26,026 nt of DNA, taken from contig DASZYF010000230.1 of NCBI GenBank assembly GCA_035545535.1, positions 1-26,026 on the forward strand, read 5' to 3'. Numbering within the stretch: position 1 is the first letter of the stretch; every line of letters starts with the position of its first letter. The DNA comes from DASZYF01 sp035545535. Its GTDB lineage: Bacteria > Actinomycetota > Actinomycetes > Mycobacteriales > CAJCIY01. The notes under the pieces were generated by a model, which worked only from the letters and a program-made list of their open reading frames with translations, had not been told where the DNA came from and did no database searches. The position numbers were made by a program, and so were the translations under genes. Positions 15,329 to 21,915 of the stretch are shown here, piece by piece.

Positions 15329-16438
15329 ATGGCCACGCCCCGCATCGGGTTCGGCGTCGACATCGGCGGCACGGGCATCAAGGGCGCTCCCGTGGACCTG
15401 CGCACCGGCACGCTGCTGTCGGAGCGCATCAAGCTGCCGACGCCGAGCAAGAGCACGCCCGACGCCGTCGGCAAGATCGTCGGCGAGGTCGTGAACCACT
15501 TCGGCTGGACCGGCCCGATCGGCGTGACGTTCCCGGCGGTCGTGAAGGACGGCCGGGCGATGACGGCGGCCAACGTCGACAAGTCCTGGATCGGCACGAG
15601 CATCCACGACGCCGTGCGCCCGCACGTCGCCGGGGAGGTCATCGCGCTGAACGACGCCGACGCCGCGGGCCTCGGCGAGGCACGGTTCGGTGCGGCGAAG
15701 GGCCGCCAGCAGGGCGTCGTCCTCATGGTCACCCTCGGCACCGGCATCGGCTCGGCACTGATGCTCGACGGGCACCTGTTCCCCAGCGCGGAGCTCGGCC
15801 ACCTCGAGGTCGACGGCAAGGAGGCCGAGAAGCGCGCCAGCGCGCTCGTCCGCGAGCGCGACGACCTGTCGTGGAAGAAGTGGGCGAAGCAGCTGCAGAA
15901 GGTGCTGGCGACCTACGAGATGCTGTTCTGGCCCGACCTCATCGTCATCGGCGGCGGGGTGAGCGCGCAGTCCGAGCACTTCCTGCCGCTGCTCAAGACC
16001 CGGGCCGAGCTCGTGCCGGCCGCACTGCTCAACACCGCGGGCATCGTCGGCGCCGCGATCTGGGCCGACGAGCACCTGCCGCGCGATGCGGGCGCGACGT
16101 TCAGCAAGCCGTTCGCCACGACGGCGACGGGTTCGGCGGCCGCCGTCCCGACGACGAGGACGGCCCCCGCCAAGAAGACGGCCCCGGCCAAGCGCGCCCC
16201 TGCCAGGAAGGCCGCCGCCAAGCGCGCCCCTGCCAGGAAGACCGCCGCCGCCAAGAAGACGACCCCGGCCAAGCGCGCCCCTGCCAGGAAGACCGCCGCC
16301 GCCAAGAAGGCCGCGCCGGCCAAGCGTGTGCCCGCGAAGAAGGCGCCGATCCGCAAGGCCGCGCCGGCCCGGCGGGCGGCTCCCGCGCGAAAGGCGGCAG
16401 CGAAGAAGGCCGCGGCGAAGTCGATCCGCCGCCGCTAG
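15329..16438 (+). CDS. ppgK: Polyphosphate glucokinase with histone-H1-like C-terminal tail
   Basis: This encodes 369 residues, about 100 longer than usual. Residues 1-255 form the ROK-type kinase that phosphorylates glucose with polyphosphate or ATP: phosphate loop DIGGTGIKGA (11-20), catalytic Asp109 in LNDADAAGLGE, GTGIGSAL (137-144), ELGH (155-158) and the second phosphate loop IGGGVS (207-212). Residues 276-369 consist almost only of Ala, Lys, Arg, Pro and Thr in AKK, PAKR and PARK repeats, with no acidic residue. This resembles the basic tails of actinobacterial HU/HupB and histone H1. GGAGG lies seven bases before ATG 15329. The tail may bind polyphosphate, nucleic acid or ribosomes (inference). 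Confidence 0.93.
   Translation: MATPRIGFGVDIGGTGIKGAPVDLRTGTLLSERIKLPTPSKSTPDAVGKIVGEVVNHFGWTGPIGVTFPAVVKDGRAMTAANVDKSWIGTSIHDAVRPHVAGEVIALNDADAAGLGEARFGAAKGRQQGVVLMVTLGTGIGSALMLDGHLFPSAELGHLEVDGKEAEKRASALVRERDDLSWKKWAKQLQKVLATYEMLFWPDLIVIGGGVSAQSEHFLPLLKTRAELVPAALLNTAGIVGAAIWADEHLPRDAGATFSKPFATTATGSAAAVPTTRTAPAKKTAPAKRAPARKAAAKRAPARKTAAAKKTTPAKRAPARKTAAAKKAAPAKRVPAKKAPIRKAAPARRAAPARKAAAKKAAAKSIRRR
16188..16309 (+). repeat. Repeats encoding the basic tail of PpgK
   Basis: A 23-bp unit recurs exactly at 16188-16210, 16218-16240 and 16269-16291. The last two copies extend to 41 identical bases (16218-16258 and 16269-16309). Spacings of 30 and 51 bp preserve the frame, so the tail probably grew by slippage or unequal recombination. 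Confidence 0.9.
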
Positions 16439-16452
16439 CTCACAGGTCCGGC

Positions 16453-16470
16453 TCGCGCGCGACCGCGCGA
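16453..16470. terminator. Hairpin between convergent ppgK and DUF7455 genes
   Basis: TCGCGCG and CGCGCGA form a perfect 7-bp stem with a 4-nt loop, 14 bases after the ppgK stop. There is no U-tract. Confidence 0.5.
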
Positions 16471-16472
16471 TC

Positions 16473-16495
16473 CGCCGAGGGGTTGCGGTTCGGCG
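16473..16495. terminator. Second hairpin between convergent ppgK and DUF7455 genes
   Basis: CGCCGA and TCGGCG form a perfect 6-bp stem with an 11-nt loop. It lies directly beyond the first hairpin and three bases from the DUF7455 stop, so it may serve the minus-strand gene. Confidence 0.4.
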
Positions 16496-16498
16496 AGG

Positions 16499-16738
16499 TC
16501 AGGCCGTGGCGGGCTGGGGGGTGAGGCGCTCGGTCTCGTCGACCATGGAGACGCCGCGCGCCGCGAGGACGGGCGCGTACTCGCGGCCGTGGTGGCCGCA
16601 GAACAGCAGGTCGGTGCCGTCGGGGAACACCGCGCGCATGTAGGCCTGCGCGCCGCAGCGGTCGCAGCGCGCACCGGCGTCGAGCACGTGCTCCGCGCTG
16701 GCGATGGCGGCGGGGGCCGCTTCGGGTGCCGACGTCAC
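16499..16738 (-). CDS. DUF7455 family small zinc-ribbon-like protein
   Basis: This encodes 79 residues. The core CDRCGAQAYMRAV, then LLFCGHHGREY and a C-terminal DETERL, match an actinobacterial family annotated DUF7455. The CxxC pair with the C-x-H-H segment could hold one metal ion. The function is unknown; homologues often lie near housekeeping sigma-factor genes, which are not visible here. The start is GTG 16738 behind GGGAGG. A near-perfect 24-bp palindrome lies 32 bases upstream. The gene converges on ppgK. Confidence 0.82.
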   Translation of the reverse strand: MTSAPEAAPAAIASAEHVLDAGARCDRCGAQAYMRAVFPDGTDLLFCGHHGREYAPVLAARGVSMVDETERLTPQPATA

Positions 16739-16769
16739 TGTGATCCTGCCTCCCTGGTGTGCCTGTCAG

Positions 16770-16793
16770 TGTCGCAACGCCGGCGGTGCGACA
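16770..16793. promoter_or_regulatory. 24-bp near-perfect palindrome upstream of DUF7455 gene
   Basis: Arms TGTCGCA (16770-16776) and TGCGACA (16787-16793) flank a perfect inner palindrome CGCCGGCG (16778-16785); 22 of 24 positions are symmetric. It lies in the promoter region of the minus-strand DUF7455 gene and is a candidate operator. Confidence 0.6.
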
Positions 16794-16801
16794 AACCATC
16801 C

Positions 16802-16817
16802 GTGTGAGACATCACAC
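16802..16817. promoter_or_regulatory. 16-bp inverted repeat GTGTGA-N4-TCACAC
   Basis: Perfect 6-bp arms lie nine bases beyond the 24-bp palindrome in the same 178-bp intergenic region. The half-sites resemble CRP-family TGTGA/TCACA, but the spacer is four bases rather than the usual six. The remainder of 16739-16916 shows no gene. Confidence 0.45.
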
Positions 16818-16916
16818 CGGTTCAACGCAGGTCTCGTCCTGCCGACACGCGGAATCGTCCCCCGGACGGGCTACAGGTTTAACAATGGACAGACGGCCTG
16901 CGGTCGTCCAGCGGGT

Positions 16917-18056
16917 TCAGTCGGCGGCGAACTCGGCGCGGACCGCCTCGCCGTCGGCGTCGAGAACGGGTGCGGCCGGCCGCTGCAGCGGATCCGGGTA
17001 GGCGGACATCTTCAGCGCCTGCCCGGGGACCGGCAGCCCACCGGCCTCGATGACCATCCGTCGGGCGACCGCCTGCTCACTGGTCACGGCCTCGCCGACG
17101 CCCGCGACCGTGCCGCACGGCACTCCCGCCGCCGTGAGCACGCCCAGCCACTCGTCCGTGCGCCGACTGCGCAGGCGCTTCTCGAGGTCGTCCCGGAGGT
17201 CGTCGAGGTGGTCGTGGCGCAGCGCGTTCGATGCGTAGCGCTGGTCGGTGAGAAGCTCCGGAGCACCGATGGCGGCGCAGAGGGCACCCCAGAGCGCGTC
17301 GTTGGCGGCGCACACGGTGATGACGCCGTCGGCCGTGGCGTAGGTGTCGAACGGCGCGATGGCGTGGTGCGCGTTGCCGATGAGGGGCGGGTCGTCGCCG
17401 GTCGCGAGGTAGCGCAGCGCGGCGCCCTCGAGCAGCGAGACGCTCGCGTCGTACATCGCGACGTCGAGGTGCGTGCCCTGGCCCGTCGCCCGCGCGGCGA
17501 GCATCGCCGCGCACGCGCCGCCGAACGCGTAGAGGCCGGCCGAGAGGTCCGCGAGCGGGACGCCGGGCTTCACCGGCGTCTCGCCGGGGCGCCCGGTGAT
17601 GGCGATGGTTCCGGCGAGGCCCTGGACGACCGCGTCGTAGGCGGGACGCGAGCGCCACGGCCCCGTCTGCCCGAACCCGCTGACGCTCACGTAGACGAGC
17701 CGCGGGTTCACCGCGGACAGGTCGGTGTAGGACAGGCCCAGCCGCTCCATCACACCCGGGCGGTAGTTCTCGACGAGCACGTCCGCCTGCGCCACGATGC
17801 GCCGCAGCAGCGCCCGGCCGGCCTCGTCCTTGAGGTCGACCGCGACCGACTCCTTGCCGCGGTTGAGCCGCGCGAAGTACAGCGACTCACCGCGCAGGAA
17901 CGGGCCGTAGGAGCGGGAGTCGTCGCCCGTGCCGGGCTTCTCGACCTTGATGACGCGGGCGCCGAGATCGGCCATGAGCATCGTGCAGAACGGGCCGGCG
18001 AGGACCCTCGAGAGGTCGACGACGAGGGTGCCCTCGAGCGGTCCGGCCGCAGTCAC
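16917..18056 (-). CDS. CaiB/BaiF family (class III) CoA-transferase
   Basis: This encodes 379 residues, the usual length. The N-terminus GTLVVDLSRVLAGPFCTMLM, then GARVIKVEKPGTGD, DLKDEAGRALL and VLVENYRPGVMERLGL are family hallmarks. The catalytic Asp that carries the acyl anhydride is Asp170 in PLADLSAGLYA, matching Asp169 of formyl-CoA transferase. It moves CoA between carboxylic acids, for example succinyl-CoA to a catabolic acid; the acceptor is unknown. The start GTG 18056 forms a GTGA overlap with the stop of the upstream membrane-protein gene. It also has its own TATCCT -10 six bases upstream, so it may be expressed both coupled and independently. Confidence 0.93.
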   Translation of the reverse strand: MTAAGPLEGTLVVDLSRVLAGPFCTMLMADLGARVIKVEKPGTGDDSRSYGPFLRGESLYFARLNRGKESVAVDLKDEAGRALLRRIVAQADVLVENYRPGVMERLGLSYTDLSAVNPRLVYVSVSGFGQTGPWRSRPAYDAVVQGLAGTIAITGRPGETPVKPGVPLADLSAGLYAFGGACAAMLAARATGQGTHLDVAMYDASVSLLEGAALRYLATGDDPPLIGNAHHAIAPFDTYATADGVITVCAANDALWGALCAAIGAPELLTDQRYASNALRHDHLDDLRDDLEKRLRSRRTDEWLGVLTAAGVPCGTVAGVGEAVTSEQAVARRMVIEAGGLPVPGQALKMSAYPDPLQRPAAPVLDADGEAVRAEFAAD

Positions 18057-18811
18057 GAGCCGAGGATATTGACGGCCCTCGCGGCCACGACGCCGATGGT
18101 GACGAAGCTCGCAAGCGACTGGACGAGCATCAGCATCTTCGCGCGCGGCGTCAGCGGCATGGTGTCGGTGGGACTGAACGCGGTGCAGTTGGTGAAGGAC
18201 AGGAAGAGGTAGTCGACGAACGTCGGCCGCCACTCGCTCCACTGCGGCCTGAGGTCGTCGGTGTGCTGCGGGAACTGGAAGTCCGCCCGGTTCTCGCCGC
18301 GCAGCCGGGCGAACGGACCGCCCTGGTCGAGCTCGAAGTAGGCGATGGCGAACGTGAGGACGTTCGTGATCCAGATGACCGCCGCGGCGCGGATGAGGTC
18401 GCGCCCTTGGAGGTGCAGCGTCGGGTTCTTGTTGATGAGGAGATCGACGAGCCGCGCGATGCCGACGAAGTCGTTGAAGGCGATGGCCAGCAGCAGCACG
18501 ATCGACAGGCTGCGCAGCAGCTTCGACTCGCGGGTCAGTCGCAGCGGGTTGCCGATGATGAGGGCGACGAGGACGGCGCCCTGGAGAGAGGGCAGCAGCC
18601 ACCTCTCGCGGACCAGCACGATCTGCTTCGGAAGGATCAGCTGGCAGGCCATGGCGACGAGGACGGCGATCGTGACGGGAAAGCGCGACTCCCCCGTGAC
18701 GTGCTCGATGAGCTTCGTCGCGGACCGCTCGGCCGTGCCGACCGCGGCCCCGATGGTCGCCTCGACGACCTTCGGGCCCCGCCGGCGCCGGCCCGAGCGT
18801 TGTTGACCCAT
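18053..18811 (-). CDS. Multi-spanning membrane protein with ion-channel-like pore segment
   Basis: This encodes 252 residues. A basic N-terminus (SGRRRRGPK) precedes hydrophobic segments at about 45-60, 72-90, 101-120 and 140-160, and a hairpin-like pair at 198-216 and 224-250. The last part, DYLFLSFTNCTAFSPTDTMP followed by LTPRAKMLMLVQSLASF, has the layout of a two-helix channel pore domain. The position of the K+ filter (TVGYG) reads TAFSPTD instead. Similar uncharacterised proteins occur in actinomycetes, and DUF1345 is a possible relative. It may be a non-selective or non-potassium channel (inference). The start ATG 18811 has CACGAT ending six bases upstream. It is divergent from the YihY gene. 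Confidence 0.75.
   Translation of the reverse strand: MGQQRSGRRRRGPKVVEATIGAAVGTAERSATKLIEHVTGESRFPVTIAVLVAMACQLILPKQIVLVRERWLLPSLQGAVLVALIIGNPLRLTRESKLLRSLSIVLLLAIAFNDFVGIARLVDLLINKNPTLHLQGRDLIRAAAVIWITNVLTFAIAYFELDQGGPFARLRGENRADFQFPQHTDDLRPQWSEWRPTFVDYLFLSFTNCTAFSPTDTMPLTPRAKMLMLVQSLASFVTIGVVAARAVNILGS
18063..18068 (-). promoter_or_regulatory. -10 element of CoA-transferase gene (leaderless)
   Basis: Minus-strand TATCCT ends six bases before GTG 18056. It lies inside the last codons of the membrane-protein gene. Confidence 0.5.
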
Positions 18812-18817
18812 GGAGCC

Positions 18818-18823
18818 ATCGTG
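18818..18823 (-). promoter_or_regulatory. -10 element of channel-like gene (leaderless)
   Basis: Minus-strand CACGAT ends six bases before the ATG at 18811, within the 51-bp divergent region shared with the YihY gene. Confidence 0.35.
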
Positions 18824-18862
18824 CCGTGGCGACGTGGGGATGCTCCGACGACAGGCCCCACC

Positions 18863-19870
18863 ATGGACGACGTGATCACCGCCGCGGAAGGCCGCGACAC
18901 AGCCAGCGTGCCCGCGCGGGTGCGCCAGCGGCTGTCCGTGGTGCGCGTGATCGCGACCGTGACCGGCCTGCGGCTGCTCCGCCGGATCGGGTCGGTGCTC
19001 GGGCAGGCGCTGCGGAACGCGTGGCAGCACCGGGTGCTCGGCCTGTCCGCCGAGGCGGGGTTCTGGCAGCTGCTCTCGCTGCCGAGCGCGGTCCTCGGGG
19101 TTCTCGGCACCATCGGCTACTTCCGCGACTCGCTCATCAGCGGGTCCGACCTCGACTCGCTCGAGCAGTCGATCCTCAAGAACGCGGCCCGGGTGCTGTC
19201 CCCCGACACCGTCGAGAAGACCATCAAGCCGACGCTCGACAACGTGCTCAACGGCGGCAAGGCGGCCGTCATCTCGATCGGCTTCGTGCTGTCGCTGTGG
19301 TCGGGCTCGTCCGCGATGGCGACGTTCGTCAACACGATCACCATCGCCTACGAACAGCGCGACATGCGCTCCGCGGTGCGCAGCCGGCTCGTCGCGCTCT
19401 ACATGTACGTGGTGTCGATGGTCGCGGGCGCCGTGCTGCTCCCGCTGCTGGTCACCGGCCCGAAGACGCTCGGCAAGATCCCGGTGATCGAGCGACATCC
19501 GAACCTGCAGACGCTCGTGCACGTCAGCTACTACCCCGTCGCCGGGATCCTCTCGCTCATCGCGCTCATGTCGCTCTACCACCAGGCGGTGCCGCGCAAG
19601 CCGAAGTGGCGGCACACGCTGCCCGGGGCGCTGACGGCCGCCGTGCTCTGGCTCGTCGGCGCCTACGGGCTGCGGGTCTACGTCGGCTACGTGTTCCGCC
19701 GCACCCTCGACTACGGGGCGCTGGCCGCACCCGTCGCCGTGCTGCTGTTCTTCTACATCACCGCGCTCGCGGTGCTGATCGGCGCCGAGGTCAACGCCGA
19801 GATCGACCGGCGCCGCGCGCGGCGCAGGGCGATCGAGGAAGATCCGCCCGAGCTCGAACCGACCGTGTGA
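18863..19870 (+). CDS. YihY/BrkB family inner-membrane protein
   Basis: This encodes 335 residues. After a basic N-terminal ~55 residues come about six hydrophobic helices with family features: LSAEAGFWQLLSLPSAVLGVLG (61-82), VLSLWSGSSAMATFVNTITIAY (142-163), LMSLYHQAVPRKPKWRHTLPGA (235-256) and the last helix ALAVLIGAEVNAEIDRRRAR (301-320). The family was once called ribonuclease BN by mistake; its true role is unknown, with suggestions in envelope integrity or export. The ATG at 18863 is the first plausible start after the divergent gene. The Arg-rich C-terminus is cytoplasmic by the positive-inside rule. Confidence 0.93.
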   Translation: MDDVITAAEGRDTASVPARVRQRLSVVRVIATVTGLRLLRRIGSVLGQALRNAWQHRVLGLSAEAGFWQLLSLPSAVLGVLGTIGYFRDSLISGSDLDSLEQSILKNAARVLSPDTVEKTIKPTLDNVLNGGKAAVISIGFVLSLWSGSSAMATFVNTITIAYEQRDMRSAVRSRLVALYMYVVSMVAGAVLLPLLVTGPKTLGKIPVIERHPNLQTLVHVSYYPVAGILSLIALMSLYHQAVPRKPKWRHTLPGALTAAVLWLVGAYGLRVYVGYVFRRTLDYGALAAPVAVLLFFYITALAVLIGAEVNAEIDRRRARRRAIEEDPPELEPTV

Positions 19871-19899
19871 ACCGGGTGCCCCGCCCGTGCGCGCCGCCG

Positions 19900-19905
19900 T
19901 AGCCT
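19900..19905 (+). promoter_or_regulatory. -10 element of aminopeptidase P gene (leaderless)
   Basis: TAGCCT ends seven bases before GTG 19913. It is the same hexamer as upstream of the SDR gene at 14559. Confidence 0.5.
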
Positions 19906-19912
19906 CGAAGAC

Positions 19913-21370
19913 GTGAGCGAGCAGCCGAACGGCGCCGGGAGCCAGCGAGCGGGCCGATCCGAAGACGGGACGCAGCCCCACGACGCCGAGGTCCCCGAGG
20001 TCCTGATGACCTACATGGGGCAGGGCTGGCTGCCCGCCCCGGACGGCAGCGGCGTGCCGACCCAGCGGGTCGCGCCCTACGCCGCCAAGCGACGCGCGCT
20101 GCTGTCGGCCAGGTTCCCCGGTGACGTCCTGGTCGTGCCCACCGGCGGACTGGTGGTGCGGGCCAACGACACCGACTACCCGTTCCGGGCCGGCAGCGAC
20201 TACTTCTGGCTCGTCGGTGACCTCGAGCCCGACGGTGTGCTGGTCATGACGCCCGAGGGCGAGGGCCACGCCGCCACCGTGTACGTGCCCGCCCGCAGCG
20301 ACCGCGCCAGCGGCAAGTTCTTCACCGACCGGCGCTACGGCGAGCTGTGGGTCGGCCCCCGATGGGGCGTCGATGAGGTCGCGAAGGCCTACGACGTCGC
20401 CACGGCCGACCTCGAGACGCTGCCCGACGTGCTGGCCGCCCACCCGGGCGCCCGCGTGCGACGCGGCGAGGACCCGCGCGTGGAGGCGATGGTCGCCGAC
20501 CGCACCGACGAACGCGATGCCGAGCTCGCGACCGCGCTCTCAGAGCTGCGGCTGTGCAAGGACGACCTCGAGGTGACCTACCTCGAGGAGGCGTGCGCCG
20601 CGACCGCGACGGGCTTCAGCGAGTGCGTGCGGGAGATCGCCACCGCGCAGCAGCTGGCGAACGGCGAGCGCTGGCTCGAAGGCACGTTCTGGCGGCGGGC
20701 CCGGGTCGACGGCAACGACGTCGGCTACGGCTCGATCGTGGCGTGCGGTGACCACGCGACGACGCTGCACTGGACGCGCGACGACGGCCCCATCCGCGAC
20801 GGCGACCTGATGCTGCTCGACATGGGCATCGAGTCGCGCAACCTCTACACCGCCGACATCACCCGGACCCTGCCCGTGAACGGCCGCTTCTCCCCCGCGC
20901 AACGCCAGGTCTACGAGGTCGTGTGGAAGGCCCAGCGCGCAGCGATCGCGGCGACGAAGCCCGGGGCGGACTTCCTCGAGCCCCACCGCGTCGCGATGCG
21001 GATCATCACCGAGGCGCTGATCAGCTGGGGGGTCATCGAGGGCGAGCTCGAGCAGGTGCTGAAGGACCAGCTGCACCGCCGCTTCACGCTGCACTCCACG
21101 AGCCACCACCTCGGCATCGACGTGCACGACTGTGCGAAGGCGCGCAACGAGTTCCTGCGTGGCGGCACGCTCGCGCCCGGCATGGTCATCACGATCGAGC
21201 CGGGCCTGTACTTCCAACGCGACGACACGTTCGCGCCGGAAGAGCTGCGCGGCATCGGCGTGCGCATCGAGGACGACGTGCTCGTCACCGACGACAGCTG
21301 CCGCGTCCTGTCCGACGCCCTGCCCACCGAGGCGGGTGAGGTCGAGGCGTGGATGCGATCGCTCCTCTGA
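19913..21370 (+). CDS. pepP: Xaa-Pro aminopeptidase (aminopeptidase P, M24B)
   Basis: This encodes 485 residues. A hydrophilic ~30-residue N-terminal extension precedes the creatinase-like N domain (FRAGSDYFWLVGDLEPDGVLV) and the pita-bread catalytic domain. All five di-manganese ligands are present: Asp303 (LLDMG), Asp315 (TADITRT), His398 (SHHLGIDVHD), Glu429 (TIEPGLYF) and Glu453 (VRIEDD), with His405 also conserved. It removes the N-terminal residue from peptides with proline at position 2, probably in the cytosol. The GTG start is supported by the -10 spacing. The downstream GNAT gene starts 22 bases before its stop. Confidence 0.96.
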   Translation: MSEQPNGAGSQRAGRSEDGTQPHDAEVPEVLMTYMGQGWLPAPDGSGVPTQRVAPYAAKRRALLSARFPGDVLVVPTGGLVVRANDTDYPFRAGSDYFWLVGDLEPDGVLVMTPEGEGHAATVYVPARSDRASGKFFTDRRYGELWVGPRWGVDEVAKAYDVATADLETLPDVLAAHPGARVRRGEDPRVEAMVADRTDERDAELATALSELRLCKDDLEVTYLEEACAATATGFSECVREIATAQQLANGERWLEGTFWRRARVDGNDVGYGSIVACGDHATTLHWTRDDGPIRDGDLMLLDMGIESRNLYTADITRTLPVNGRFSPAQRQVYEVVWKAQRAAIAATKPGADFLEPHRVAMRIITEALISWGVIEGELEQVLKDQLHRRFTLHSTSHHLGIDVHDCAKARNEFLRGGTLAPGMVITIEPGLYFQRDDTFAPEELRGIGVRIEDDVLVTDDSCRVLSDALPTEAGEVEAWMRSLL

Positions 21371-21915
21371 GCACCTCCACGAGCACCGGCGTCACGATCA
21401 CCGCACTCCCGTTCGACGATCCGGTGTCCGTCGTGCTCGTGCGCGAGCTCGACGCCGACCTGCGCGAGCGCTACGTCGACGGCGCCGACGTGCACGCCGA
21501 CGCGTCGCAGTTCCTCGCGGGCAACGGCGGGCGCTTCTTCGTGGCGCACCTCGACGGGGAGCCGGTCGCGTGCGCCGGCATCCGCCACGAGACCGACGCG
21601 GCCGCCGAGCTGAAGCGCATGTACGTGCGGCCCGCCGCCCGCGGGCGCGGCATCGCCCGCGCGCTGCTCGCCGCGTGCGAGGACGCCGCGCGCGAGATCG
21701 GTTACGCCGAGCTGTGGCTCGAGACCGGCACGATGCAGCCCGAGGCGATCGCACTCTACCTCTCGTCGGGCTACGAGCGGGTCGCGCGCTTCGGCCAGTT
21801 CGCGGGCGCCGACGACGCGCTGCACCTCGGCAAGCCGCTGCAGCCGGAACGCCGCACTCAGAAGATCTCGGCCGACGGCGACAGCGCGAAGGCGTCCTTC
21901 CACACCGGCTCGTAG
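21349..21915 (+). CDS. GNAT family N-acetyltransferase
   Basis: This encodes 188 residues. Acetyl-CoA-binding motif A is clear: ELKRMYVRPAARGRGIARAL, with the R-G-R-G-I-A pyrophosphate loop, then IGYAELWLETG and ALYLSSGYERV. The acceptor substrate is unknown. The start GTG 21349 overlaps the end of pepP, so the two genes are translationally coupled. The domain is complete by about residue 166 (LGKPL); the last ~20 residues are encoded opposite the 3' end of thiH, and the two genes overlap by 58 bases. The tail may be read-through sequence without function. Confidence 0.9.
   Translation: MDAIAPLSTSTSTGVTITALPFDDPVSVVLVRELDADLRERYVDGADVHADASQFLAGNGGRFFVAHLDGEPVACAGIRHETDAAAELKRMYVRPAARGRGIARALLAACEDAAREIGYAELWLETGTMQPEAIALYLSSGYERVARFGQFAGADDALHLGKPLQPERRTQKISADGDSAKASFHTGS

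Noticed and set aside
16188..16309. Possible CRISPR or mobile-element repeat
   Set aside because: The repeats are in-frame, irregularly spaced and encode the Ala/Lys/Pro tail of PpgK; they are coding repeats.
16802..16817. CRP/GlxR binding site
   Set aside because: The half-sites fit, but the spacer is four bases rather than six, so I list it only as an unassigned inverted repeat.
18812..20443. Extension of the minus-strand frame far upstream of the channel-like gene
   Set aside because: The translation is low-complexity and lies opposite the YihY and aminopeptidase P genes. ATG 18811 with its -10 is the sensible start.
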